Below, piece after piece: positions 1 to 5,417 of a DNA stretch of 21,965 nt (the first letter of the stretch is position 1; the number at the start of each line of letters is the position of its first letter). The position numbers and the translations under genes were made by a program. The notes under the pieces were generated by a model. It was not told the origin of the DNA, did not search any database, and saw nothing but the letters and a program-made list of their open reading frames with translations. The DNA comes from a virus: positions 1 through 21,965 of IMG/VR virus record IMGVR_UViG_3300031669_003044. One strand, given 5' to 3'.

Positions 1-1
1 T

Positions 2-112
2 AGAAAAAAGTTACCGAAATCTGTTGTGAGTAAGGCTGCTGCTCATGCAAAGAAGAGAATTAAGGAAGGTAAAAGCCCATTTTTTGACTCTCGAAAAGAT
101 AGGAAGAAATAA
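2..112 (+). CDS. C-terminal end of an upstream phage gene (5' truncated by window edge)
   Basis: An open frame runs from the window edge to a TAA at 110-112 and shows 36 residues. The visible tail is strongly basic (many Lys and Arg, ending in DRKK) and contains an alanine-rich helix-like stretch. Its stop overlaps the next start by one base (TAATG), the same junction type used throughout this cluster, which supports it being a real coding end in the same operon. By position, upstream of the scaffold and coat genes, it could be the tail of a portal, a portal-associated protein or another small basic protein. The visible part does not allow a choice. Confidence 0.55.
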   Translation, partial: RKKLPKSVVSKAAAHAKKRIKEGKSPFFDSRKDRKK

Positions 113-681
113 TGCCCTATAAGCCAGGAACACTTAAAAAAGCAGGAGAGGCTTTAGCTAAAGCTAACCCCAAGCTCCCAATATACAACCCAGATAAAAT
201 TAATGCTGGGGGTGCTTCGGCACTATCTCGATTAAGAAGATCAGAACCAGAAAATGTTGCTGAAGCAAATAGAGAACGTCGTTATAAAAGAAGATTTAAT
301 CAAGATAAAGCTTCTAGAGCGCGAGTGGATAAATTTCATAGGGAACATCAAAGAGATATTCCAGCTTCTAAAACTGTGCAGGTTACCGCAGAACCAGATC
401 CTAAACTTGAAAGATTCCAAAGAGCTAGAGATAGAGCGGAGAAGAGGCATAACGCATCGGTTAAACAATCAGCTAGACCCGAAAGCAATAGAACCCCCCA
501 ATACACAAGATATGCTAGAGGTCTTTCTCGTGCAGCCTCTAGAGTTGGTAAGGGTCTAAAAGGTTTAGGCGGTATTGGCCTCTTCAGTGAATTTAAAGAC
601 TTTCAATCACAAATGCGGAAGTCTAAAAAAACTAGAGAAGATTATAAAAAGAAGGGTCTACTACCCGGAGGTTCTACATAA
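112..681 (+). CDS. Small basic protein with the shared C-terminal tail (paralogue of the 220-aa protein at 7433)
   Basis: 189 residues, very rich in Arg and Lys, low in hydrophobics, with charged helix-like segments (for example SRLRRSEPENVAEANRERR near residues 38-57) and no membrane segment. I do not recognise a family. The last roughly 32 residues, beginning FSEFKDFQSQMRKSKK and ending GLLPGGST, match the end of the protein at 7433-8095 almost residue for residue, including an identical 24-base stretch at 594-617 and 8008-8031. The rest of the two proteins shows no obvious similarity, so the tail behaves as a transferable module. The gene starts at a TAATG junction and ends at another. Codons for the two glycines near the end form a GGAGG at 667-671 that serves as ribosome site for the next gene. 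A DNA-associated or virion-packaged role is plausible from charge and neighbours, but this is inference. Confidence 0.75.
   Translation: MPYKPGTLKKAGEALAKANPKLPIYNPDKINAGGASALSRLRRSEPENVAEANRERRYKRRFNQDKASRARVDKFHREHQRDIPASKTVQVTAEPDPKLERFQRARDRAEKRHNASVKQSARPESNRTPQYTRYARGLSRAASRVGKGLKGLGGIGLFSEFKDFQSQMRKSKKTREDYKKKGLLPGGST
594..617 (+). repeat. 24-nt direct repeat, copy 1 (in shared C-terminal module)
   Basis: The 24 bases from TAAAGAC through AAATGCG are identical to 8008-8031, more than 7 kb away. Both copies encode the KDFQSQMR segment in the same reading phase. Silent differences accumulate on either side, so this reads as a duplicated or recombined gene end rather than a regulatory repeat. 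Confidence 0.8.
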
Positions 682-971
682 TGGCTGAACAATCACCCGT
701 AGATCCCCCAGCATCCGGTATTCTGGGGATGAATGATAAATTAGGAATTTTAAAGAAACCTATTAAAAAGGTTCCTTTCCGTCGGCCGGGGTTTGGGACA
801 GTCCCACCTCTACCTCAATTACCAGATATTGCTCTACAACAGCGAAAATCTAACAATGAAATAGCTCCCGGTGGGGCAGATAACCCCATAACTGGTCCTG
901 GTAGTCCTATAGATAAAATGAAAAATAAAGTTGCCCGAGGCCGCTTGGGTGGACGCAAGGAGATAATTTAA
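681..971 (+). CDS. Short proline-rich basic protein, unknown function
   Basis: 96 residues, rich in Pro, Gly, Lys and Arg and probably largely disordered: a KKPIKKVPFRRPGFG segment near residues 25-39, a PPLPQLPDI segment after it, and a basic ending (ARGRLGGRKEII). No membrane segment, cysteine cluster or known catalytic motif is visible. The ATG overlaps the previous stop (TAATG) and is preceded by GGAGG at 667-671, nine bases upstream, so the start is well supported. The 3' end carries AAGGAG for the following gene. Its position in a chain of basic mini-genes ahead of the scaffold suggests a head- or DNA-associated role, without direct evidence. Confidence 0.65.
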   Translation: MAEQSPVDPPASGILGMNDKLGILKKPIKKVPFRRPGFGTVPPLPQLPDIALQQRKSNNEIAPGGADNPITGPGSPIDKMKNKVARGRLGGRKEII

Positions 972-1192
972 TGCCTGAATATAAGCCTATGACTTTGGAA
1001 GAAAAGAAGATGCTTAGGGAAAAGCTAGATAGAATTAGTAAAAGATTAACTACTTTTAGTAAAAAATATCCAGATATGGAAAAGTCTGCTCCGAAGATTC
1101 CCAAGAAGAAGCCTCTCTTAAAAAGAAAAGAAAGCATTGTAAATAAGAATGCACGGCCGCAACTTGAGCAATTAGAAAAAGAAGGGTATTAA
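971..1192 (+). CDS. Short lysine-rich helical protein, unknown function
   Basis: 73 residues with a long amphipathic, highly charged helix in the first half (LEEKKMLREKLDRISKRL, about residues 9-26), a Lys/Pro-rich middle (PKIPKKKPLLKRKES) and an ending RPQLEQLEKEGY. The ending resembles that of the 58-aa protein at 1357-1533 (RKQLEELGYLD). The start lies in a TAATG overlap and is preceded by AAGGAG at 957-962, a good ribosome site. No known family is recognised. The composition fits a nucleic-acid-binding or capsid-lumen protein, but that is inferred from charge and location only. Confidence 0.65.
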   Translation: MPEYKPMTLEEKKMLREKLDRISKRLTTFSKKYPDMEKSAPKIPKKKPLLKRKESIVNKNARPQLEQLEKEGY

Positions 1193-1357
1193 ATGTCTAC
1201 TATAATTGAACAAATGAAAAAAAGAAACAAAAAGGTTAAGGAGTTGTTAAGTAAGATTTATGAGACTGGAATATTTTCAGGTAAAAAACCTACTCCTATT
1301 CATATCCCACCCCCTAAAGCAAGAACCACCATTTTAGAAAGAAATAAAAAAAACTAA
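1193..1357 (+). CDS. 54-aa basic mini-protein; possible upstream partner of a -1 frameshift fusion
   Basis: An ATG directly after the previous stop opens a 54-codon frame with a GAAGGG ribosome-site-like sequence at 1181-1186. The product is Lys/Pro-rich (helix-like KKRNKKVKELLSKIYETG near residues 9-26, then HIPPPKARTTILERNKKN). The last three sense codons before the TAA are AAA AAA AAC. They contain the heptamer A-AAA-AAC in the correct phase for -1 slippage (1348-1354), and the -1 frame leads directly into the ATG of the next gene. Tight packing with no gap on either side and composition like its neighbours support it as a real gene despite the length. Function unknown. Confidence 0.6.
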   Translation: MSTIIEQMKKRNKKVKELLSKIYETGIFSGKKPTPIHIPPPKARTTILERNKKN

Positions 1358-1533
1358 TGCCAGAAGTTAAAATTACTCCAAAGAAGCCGGTTGAGCCCAA
1401 ACCCCCTTTTAGTCTCCCTGAAGTTATTAAAAAATTCTTTACAATTGATAAAAAACCCAAGCATAAGTTACCTCGGGGTATTCTTAACGAAGGCCAGAGA
1501 AAACAACTTGAAGAGCTAGGTTACTTAGATTAA
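1357..1533 (+). CDS. 58-aa Lys/Pro-rich mini-protein with GYLD ending
   Basis: A 58-codon frame starts at the TAATG overlap with the previous gene and ends at a TAA at 1531-1533, about 35 bases before a strong terminator, as expected for the last gene of this transcription unit. The N-terminal half is rich in Lys and Pro (ITPKKPVEPKPP), a short helix follows (LPEVIKKFF), and the C-terminus (NEGQRKQLEELGYLD) resembles the end of the 73-aa protein and more loosely the R-x-x-Y-K-K-x-G-L/I-L endings of the larger basic proteins. There is no clear independent ribosome site, so translation is probably coupled to the upstream gene or reached by -1 frameshifting. Function unknown. Confidence 0.6.
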   Translation: MPEVKITPKKPVEPKPPFSLPEVIKKFFTIDKKPKHKLPRGILNEGQRKQLEELGYLD

Positions 1534-1567
1534 TTTAGAATAAATACTGTTTGCCCATCCCGGGCAG

Positions 1568-1610
1568 CCCCGGAACCGTTTTCCCCCTCCCACGGTTCCG
1601 GGGTTTTTTT
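1568..1610 (+). terminator. Strong intrinsic terminator closing the small-gene cluster
   Basis: A perfect 12-bp GC-rich stem (1568-1579 with 1592-1603; CCCCGGAACCGT and its complement), a 12-nt pyrimidine loop and seven consecutive T at 1604-1610. This is a canonical rho-independent terminator. It is followed 11 bases later by a promoter, so it separates the basic mini-gene operon from the capsid operon. Confidence 0.93.
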
Positions 1611-1621
1611 AATTATAATCC

Positions 1622-1650
1622 TTGACAAATACTAATTTAAAGCAGATAAT
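1622..1650 (+). promoter_or_regulatory. sigma70-type promoter of the scaffold/capsid operon
   Basis: TTGACA at 1622-1627, a 17-bp AT-rich spacer and GATAAT at 1645-1650. The -35 is a perfect consensus, the -10 is a 5/6 match, and the spacing is optimal. Transcription would start near 1656-1658, leaving a leader of about 100 nt before the scaffold ATG. Its position just after a strong terminator supports function. It implies that host RNA polymerase with its housekeeping sigma factor reads the virion genes. Confidence 0.85.
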
Positions 1651-1655
1651 TAAAT

Positions 1656-1722
1656 AGAAGCGAAGAATAACCTTCCGTAGTTACGTGCGTTTTGGCTCGC
1701 TTCTCCATGTAAAGTGTTATTC
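1656..1722 (+). promoter_or_regulatory. Structured 5' leader (stem-loop, possible H-type pseudoknot)
   Basis: Right at the predicted transcript 5' end, AGAAGCGA (1656-1663) is complementary to TCGCTTCT (1697-1704). One base further in, GAATAAC (1665-1671) is complementary to GTTATTC (1716-1722). The two helices interlock rather than nest, so together they would be a pseudoknot (8 bp and 7 bp, linkers of 1, 25 and 11 nt). Alternatively only the first helix forms and acts as a 5' mRNA stabiliser. Base pairing is seen directly; the function is inference. Confidence 0.45.
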
Positions 1723-1759
1723 ATATCCGGCAATCATCAGCCGAAGGGAGGACAAAAAG

Positions 1760-2677
1760 ATGGATAATGAAACAGGCGCAGATATTTCAGCAAAACTAGA
1801 GCAAGCAATCGCTGGGGATGTTGAAACAGTAGAATCGCCATCTACTGAAACTGGAACAGAGACATACGAAACCACAAAAGAGGGTAAAAAGGGACCAAAT
1901 ACGGTACCTTATTCACGTTTTAAGGAAGTTAATGATTCTAAACGAGAACTTCAGGAACAGTACACTGAACTTGAAGCTTCTTTAAGAGATCAGACATCAT
2001 CCTTAACGAGACTTACCGAAATGCTGGACGAAACCAAAGAAGATGCGGACCTCGTTCGCGAGATTCGTGCATTAGCAAATGATCCCAAAATGCTACCCCA
2101 TATTCGGGCTCTTGATAACAAGATTAAAGGCATTGAAGAAGAAATTGAGGAAACAGGTGAAGTTAGTACTAAAACACTTGACAAAACCCGTCAATTCCTT
2201 GAAAGTAAACAGAGTGAACTTGCTGAAGAAATGGCTGACCAGCGACTAGAGATAATCACACAGAGAGCCGATGCGTTTGCTGTAAAGTGGTTAGATCAAC
2301 TGCCAGAAGAATACACGGAACAAGATAGAGAGATTATCGGAAAACTATGGGCCGATGCCGTAGATATGGACAATCTCGCACAAGACCCCAGTCAACTTCA
2401 TGAGGTCTTGAGAACAACGTTCCAAGAAACAATTGATTATTTTGGCGTACCTCGCGGTGGTTTAATAGATCCTGCTGATCCAGATAGTTACGAAGTTGAA
2501 ATCGAAGAAAAGCCTACCCTAACTCCTCAAGAGGAGCTACAACAAATCATTCAAGGCAAAAACTACGGTGGATTTAAGGAAGTCGAAGTTGGAGGTCGAA
2601 AGATTCTTCAATCTGAAATTTCTGATGATGAATTCGCCGCAGATATGGGCCGAGCAATGAAAGTTGGCAGGAAATAA
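1760..2677 (+). CDS. Capsid scaffolding protein (predicted)
   Basis: 305 residues from the ATG at 1760, which has a strong AGGGAGG 8 bases upstream (1745-1751). An in-frame GTG at 1685 would add 25 residues without a ribosome site, and it would overlap the leader structure, so it was not chosen. The product is very acidic, nearly cysteine-free and helix-rich. It has an N-terminal low-complexity Ser/Thr/Glu region, a PNTVPYSRFKEVND segment that I associate with phage scaffold-like proteins, then heptad-like coiled coil (SKRELQEQYTELEASL, and a Glu-rich KIKGIEEEIEE stretch). The C-terminus is short and basic (MGRAMKVGRK), as in scaffolds that contact coat protein with a positively charged tail. 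It lies immediately upstream of the coat gene, the usual place. Alternative: another acidic head-morphogenesis protein. Confidence 0.78.
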   Translation: MDNETGADISAKLEQAIAGDVETVESPSTETGTETYETTKEGKKGPNTVPYSRFKEVNDSKRELQEQYTELEASLRDQTSSLTRLTEMLDETKEDADLVREIRALANDPKMLPHIRALDNKIKGIEEEIEETGEVSTKTLDKTRQFLESKQSELAEEMADQRLEIITQRADAFAVKWLDQLPEEYTEQDREIIGKLWADAVDMDNLAQDPSQLHEVLRTTFQETIDYFGVPRGGLIDPADPDSYEVEIEEKPTLTPQEELQQIIQGKNYGGFKEVEVGGRKILQSEISDDEFAADMGRAMKVGRK

Positions 2678-2730
2678 TTAAAGTTTAATTAGATCTGATG
2701 GGAATGGCGGAATATTGGAGACAACATTAA

Positions 2731-3942
2731 ATGATTACCTTTGAAACTCTAGGTGATATGTTACTCCGTCGATATGTGGTTGATTATATTGCTCAAATGC
2801 AGCAACTCTCTGCGCCTATTTATACTAGACTTAGAGAAAATCCACGTTTCGTACCTACGGGTGACGGAGCTTATTTCCCAATCAGAATCGACGGAAATGA
2901 ATCAGGTGGTGGTTGGCGTGGAACAGACGACAACTCACTCCCTACAGCCGGTAACGAACGCATCAAGCAGGCTCGTGTACGTCCTAAGAAGTACTACCAC
3001 GTAGTAACCTTCTCTGGTCTTGCAGAAGCCGTATCCCGTAAGGGTGGTGAAGATGCTTTCGCTTCGGGCATTACCGACGCTATTTCACAATCTGTGAAAA
3101 GAGCTGGTGCAAACTTCGAAACCGTATTCCTTCGCGGAGACGGTACAGGACGTTTGACAAATGAATCAGGCGGTTCATCAGGTGACACAGTAGTTGGAGT
3201 TGACGATGCTCGTCCATTCCGTTCTGGTCAGGTTGTTGAATTCCTGAATAACACTACTGGTCTACGACAGGCTGGCCCTGTTACAGTGCTAGCTAGAGAC
3301 GTTGCTAACTCAACAATTACAGTATCAAGTGCTGTAACTGCTACAAGTGGTGATGGTATCTATATTGCTGGTGAACAGAGTGGTTCAAGCGCACCTCAGG
3401 AAGTAACAGCTCTTGGTCTTCCAGCCATCGTATCTGCTACAGGTACAATCTATAACCTAAGCCGTACAACATACCCTGTTCTACAGTCTAAGGTTATTCC
3501 GGCTGGATCTACAGCCCTTGATGAGTCTCTCCTAAGACGACTCCGCAAGCGGCTAATGGTTGAAACTGACACCGCAGCAATGGACGGCTTCGTAATGATT
3601 TCTAACTGGGATCAGTACGACCGTTACACTGAAATTGCTCTACCTTTCCGTCGTTTTAACGACATGAAGCTAGAACTTGGTGCTCAGCAAGAACTTACTA
3701 CATTCGAAGGTCGTCCTTGGTTAATCTCTTGGGCAGCCCTACCGGATCAAGTATACCAGATCAACCTGGGAGCAGTCGAAAGAGGCGTTGTACGTCCACT
3801 AAGTATTGACGAAAGAGTTAACATGGCTTGGGTACCAGGCACAGACTCATTCACAGTACTGTTGAAGTACTACGGCGAAAACGTTGCTCGTATGCTTAAC
3901 CAAACAGCAAAGATTACTGGTCTAACAGTACCTACTTACTAA
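2731..3942 (+). CDS. Major capsid protein (HK97-fold predicted, with beta insertion)
   Basis: 403 residues, preceded by GGAG at 2717-2720. The N-terminal part contains the pattern expected of a coat protein: an amphipathic helix (LLRRYVVDYIAQMQQL, residues 11-26), a Gly/Arg-rich loop, and a long helix region SGLAEAVSRKGGEDAF followed by ITDAISQSVKRAGANFETVFLRGDGTG. Residues about 150-215 form a Gly/Thr/Val-rich beta insertion (SGQVVEFLNNTTG, NSTITVSSAVTATSGDGIYI) like the insertion domains of several podoviral and siphoviral coats. The C-terminal part returns to the core (DGFVMISNWDQYDRY, a final beta-rich segment). Size, place directly after the scaffold, and a codon pattern richer in AAC, TTC and CGT than its neighbours all suit the most abundant virion protein. 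I cannot assign the coat lineage precisely. Confidence 0.85.
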   Translation: MITFETLGDMLLRRYVVDYIAQMQQLSAPIYTRLRENPRFVPTGDGAYFPIRIDGNESGGGWRGTDDNSLPTAGNERIKQARVRPKKYYHVVTFSGLAEAVSRKGGEDAFASGITDAISQSVKRAGANFETVFLRGDGTGRLTNESGGSSGDTVVGVDDARPFRSGQVVEFLNNTTGLRQAGPVTVLARDVANSTITVSSAVTATSGDGIYIAGEQSGSSAPQEVTALGLPAIVSATGTIYNLSRTTYPVLQSKVIPAGSTALDESLLRRLRKRLMVETDTAAMDGFVMISNWDQYDRYTEIALPFRRFNDMKLELGAQQELTTFEGRPWLISWAALPDQVYQINLGAVERGVVRPLSIDERVNMAWVPGTDSFTVLLKYYGENVARMLNQTAKITGLTVPTY

Positions 3943-3976
3943 ACCTAAGTCGGCTAGTTAAAACAGTATCAATACA

Positions 3977-4010
3977 GAGGAGGGTTCGGTATAAACCCCG
4001 GGCCCTCCTC
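3977..4010 (+). terminator. Hairpin after the capsid gene, likely leaky terminator or processing site
   Basis: GAGGAGGG at 3977-3984 pairs perfectly with CCCTCCTC at 4003-4010 around an 18-nt loop in which CGG and CCG can add further pairs. The 3' side is TATTTTATAATAAG, a weak T-tract. Such a hairpin just after the coat gene would set a high coat-to-downstream expression ratio by partial termination or by protecting the coat mRNA end. No second promoter is visible before 4035, so complete termination is unlikely. Confidence 0.6.
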
Positions 4011-4034
4011 TATTTTATAATAAGGAGATTTACT

Positions 4035-4445
4035 ATGGCTGACGCAGTAGTAACACCCACAAATAGTCTAGTAGTAGATGATAGAGCGGGCAATTCTTAT
4101 ATTATTTTCGATGTGAGCCACACTTCAGGAAATGATACTAGAGTTGTTGTTCCTGATTCCGCGGTATCCGTTGCAGAACTTCCTGGCACACACGCAATTC
4201 AGACTTTGAATGCTGTTGCTGGAAGTGCGACTTCAGAAGTTGCTGTGACTACAAATCAAATGGCAGTTGGTAACAATACAAGCCTTGCTGCAACTACTAC
4301 GGGACTTGGGTTCGCTTTTCAGACCGATGATGGTGTAAAGCAGGTTCATATTGATACTCTATCAACAACAGGCACTTATAAGCTTGTAGTTCGATGTATC
4401 GGAAATGCAGCAGGTTCTGGTTCTACCGGCGCTGCTGGCCTATAA
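4035..4445 (+). CDS. Beta-rich head decoration-type protein (predicted)
   Basis: 136 residues with AAGGAG at 4022-4027. The sequence alternates hydrophobic and small polar residues (NSYIIFDVSHTSGNDTRVVVP, then TSEVAVTTNQMAV, then TYKLVVRCIGN), typical of an all-beta fold, and ends in a flexible Gly/Ser/Ala tail. There is no signal peptide or membrane segment. It is the first gene after the coat and its hairpin, and is followed by further small beta-rich genes in the same direction, so a capsid-binding (cement or decoration) role is the best guess. I do not recognise the family; a small tail or head-fibre component is also possible. Confidence 0.55.
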   Translation: MADAVVTPTNSLVVDDRAGNSYIIFDVSHTSGNDTRVVVPDSAVSVAELPGTHAIQTLNAVAGSATSEVAVTTNQMAVGNNTSLAATTTGLGFAFQTDDGVKQVHIDTLSTTGTYKLVVRCIGNAAGSGSTGAAGL

Positions 4446-4457
4446 GGAGATAATTTA

Positions 4458-4742
4458 ATGCCTAAACTATTTCCATCAAGACAAGAGTTCGTAGATCTAC
4501 GAAACGGCGAACAGGTTGTAGTTACTAAAGTAACTATCGTCAGTTCTGCCGACTTCGTATCTATACCAACCGCTCTGGACGCATCTATCTTACAATCAGC
4601 TAAGGCAACGGCCGATCCTACTTTCTACCTAACAGGTAGAGACACCGTTTTCAATATTGATGGTGCCACAGTCGGAGATGAACTAATTGTTACATCTAGA
4701 CACACTGGTATGCTCAACTTTGATAAGGGAGATTCGGCTTAA
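4458..4742 (+). CDS. Small head-region protein, unknown function
   Basis: 94 residues with a strong AAGGAG at 4444-4449. It begins MPKLFPSRQEFVDLRNGEQVVVTKVTIV and continues with alternating strand-like segments (PTFYLTGRDTVFNIDG, GDELIVTSRHTG). No cysteines, catalytic motifs or membrane segments are visible. The gene lies 12 bp after the preceding beta protein and its stop overlaps the next start (TAATG), so it is translated as part of the same head-gene run. A decoration or minor capsid role follows from position only. Confidence 0.55.
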   Translation: MPKLFPSRQEFVDLRNGEQVVVTKVTIVSSADFVSIPTALDASILQSAKATADPTFYLTGRDTVFNIDGATVGDELIVTSRHTGMLNFDKGDSA

Positions 4743-4957
4743 TGCGAAGAGGTGCAATACTCATTGCATTAGTTGTCGGCGTAAGTTGTGCTTCGGCCGC
4801 AGGGATTGGGACATTTTGTCTCAACCCCGACGGGTCGGCCACACAGTGGTTAAATGAAAAAGGACAAAACCCAACATTCACAATCTATACAGAATTTGTA
4901 AAGAATCAAGTGTTTGGTGTTTGTCCAGTAATAGCTTCCGAAGTGGAAGCGGAATAA
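4742..4957 (+). CDS. Secreted or membrane-anchored mini-protein with N-terminal signal sequence
   Basis: 71 residues. The N-terminus is a classic Sec signal: two arginines (residues 2-3), a hydrophobic core AILIALVVGVS and small residues SCASAAG, giving a plausible signal-peptidase I site near residues 19-20. Cys16 is not in a good lipobox (GVSC), so a lipoprotein is less likely. The predicted mature part of about 51 residues has two cysteines (26 and 61) that could form a disulfide in the periplasm, and an acidic end (SEVEAE). It starts at a TAATG overlap, with AGGGAG at 4727-4732. A signal sequence is unusual among head-decoration genes. Possible roles are periplasmic superinfection exclusion or a lysis accessory; an uncleaved membrane anchor is the alternative. 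No family recognised. Confidence 0.6.
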   Translation: MRRGAILIALVVGVSCASAAGIGTFCLNPDGSATQWLNEKGQNPTFTIYTEFVKNQVFGVCPVIASEVEAE

Positions 4958-4972
4958 TTTAAGGAGAATAAA

Positions 4973-5368
4973 ATGGCAAATGGTGATATTACTCACGTAA
5001 AGGTCCAAGGACGTTTCACACTTCCGGGGACTGGAAGCTCTTTAACTGGTACATCTAAGAACAATAAAGAAATTGTTTGGGGTGAACTTTCAGCAACATG
5101 GGCCGATACAACAGGGTTAGACCTAAACGAGTCAGGAGGCCCTAAGGCTTTTGGACTAGAAACACTTGACTTTGTTTCATTTAATGTTAAATCAGTTAAT
5201 GGTGTATTTAACATCGACGAAGGAATTTGGACTGCTGAATATAACACAAGTACTCAAAAAGTATATGTAGTTCTTGACGGTCTAACAAATCCGACATCCG
5301 AAGGACATGTTTGTGTAATGGGATTCCTCGCTATCGGCGACAGCGCCTCTACAGCAAGCTTAACATAA
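4973..5368 (+). CDS. Beta-rich virion protein, decoration-type (predicted)
   Basis: 131 residues with AAGGAG at 4961-4966, 7 bases before the ATG at 4973. Glycine-, threonine- and serine-rich strands dominate: ITHVKVQGRFTLPGTG, a long loop, FNVKSVNGVFNIDEGIWT, KVYVVLDGL, HVCVMGFLAIGDS. The alternating beta pattern and absence of signal peptide suggest a virion surface protein like that at 4035, though I see no clear sequence identity between the two. It is followed by a hairpin at 5385-5408. Head decoration is the most economical role, with moderate certainty only. Confidence 0.55.
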   Translation: MANGDITHVKVQGRFTLPGTGSSLTGTSKNNKEIVWGELSATWADTTGLDLNESGGPKAFGLETLDFVSFNVKSVNGVFNIDEGIWTAEYNTSTQKVYVVLDGLTNPTSEGHVCVMGFLAIGDSASTASLT

Positions 5369-5384
5369 TAGGCTAACGAGTTAA

Positions 5385-5408
5385 GGGACTGGGCTTCGGC
5401 CCAGCCCC
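5385..5408 (+). terminator. UUCG-capped hairpin between head genes (weak terminator or RNA stabiliser)
   Basis: CTGGGC (5389-5394), loop TTCG and GCCCAG (5399-5404), extended by GGG/CCC (5385-5387 with 5406-5408) across one A/C mismatch. The C(UUCG)G cap is an exceptionally stable tetraloop. There is no T-tract after it, so it more likely blocks 3' exonucleases or pauses polymerase than terminates. It lies 9 bases before the next ATG and leaves that gene without a visible ribosome site. Confidence 0.55.
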
Positions 5409-5417
5409 TATTCTCAT

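Noticed and set aside
254-559. 101-codon plus-strand frame overlapping the basic 189-aa gene
   Set aside because: Alternative-frame shadow; the main frame has TAATG junctions on both sides and a conserved C-terminal module.
1685-1759. N-terminal extension of the scaffold gene from a GTG at 1685
   Set aside because: It has no ribosome site, lies across the leader helices and gives an unrelated Cys/Tyr-rich 25-residue start. ATG 1760 has AGGGAGG at ideal spacing.
2178-2210. TTGACA inside the scaffold gene as a promoter
   Set aside because: No acceptable -10 hexamer at 16-18 bp, and the site is within coding sequence.
4442-4457. GATAAT near 4449 (and 5572) as promoter -10 elements
   Set aside because: These are part of AAGGAGATAAT ribosome sites and have no -35 hexamer at the right distance.
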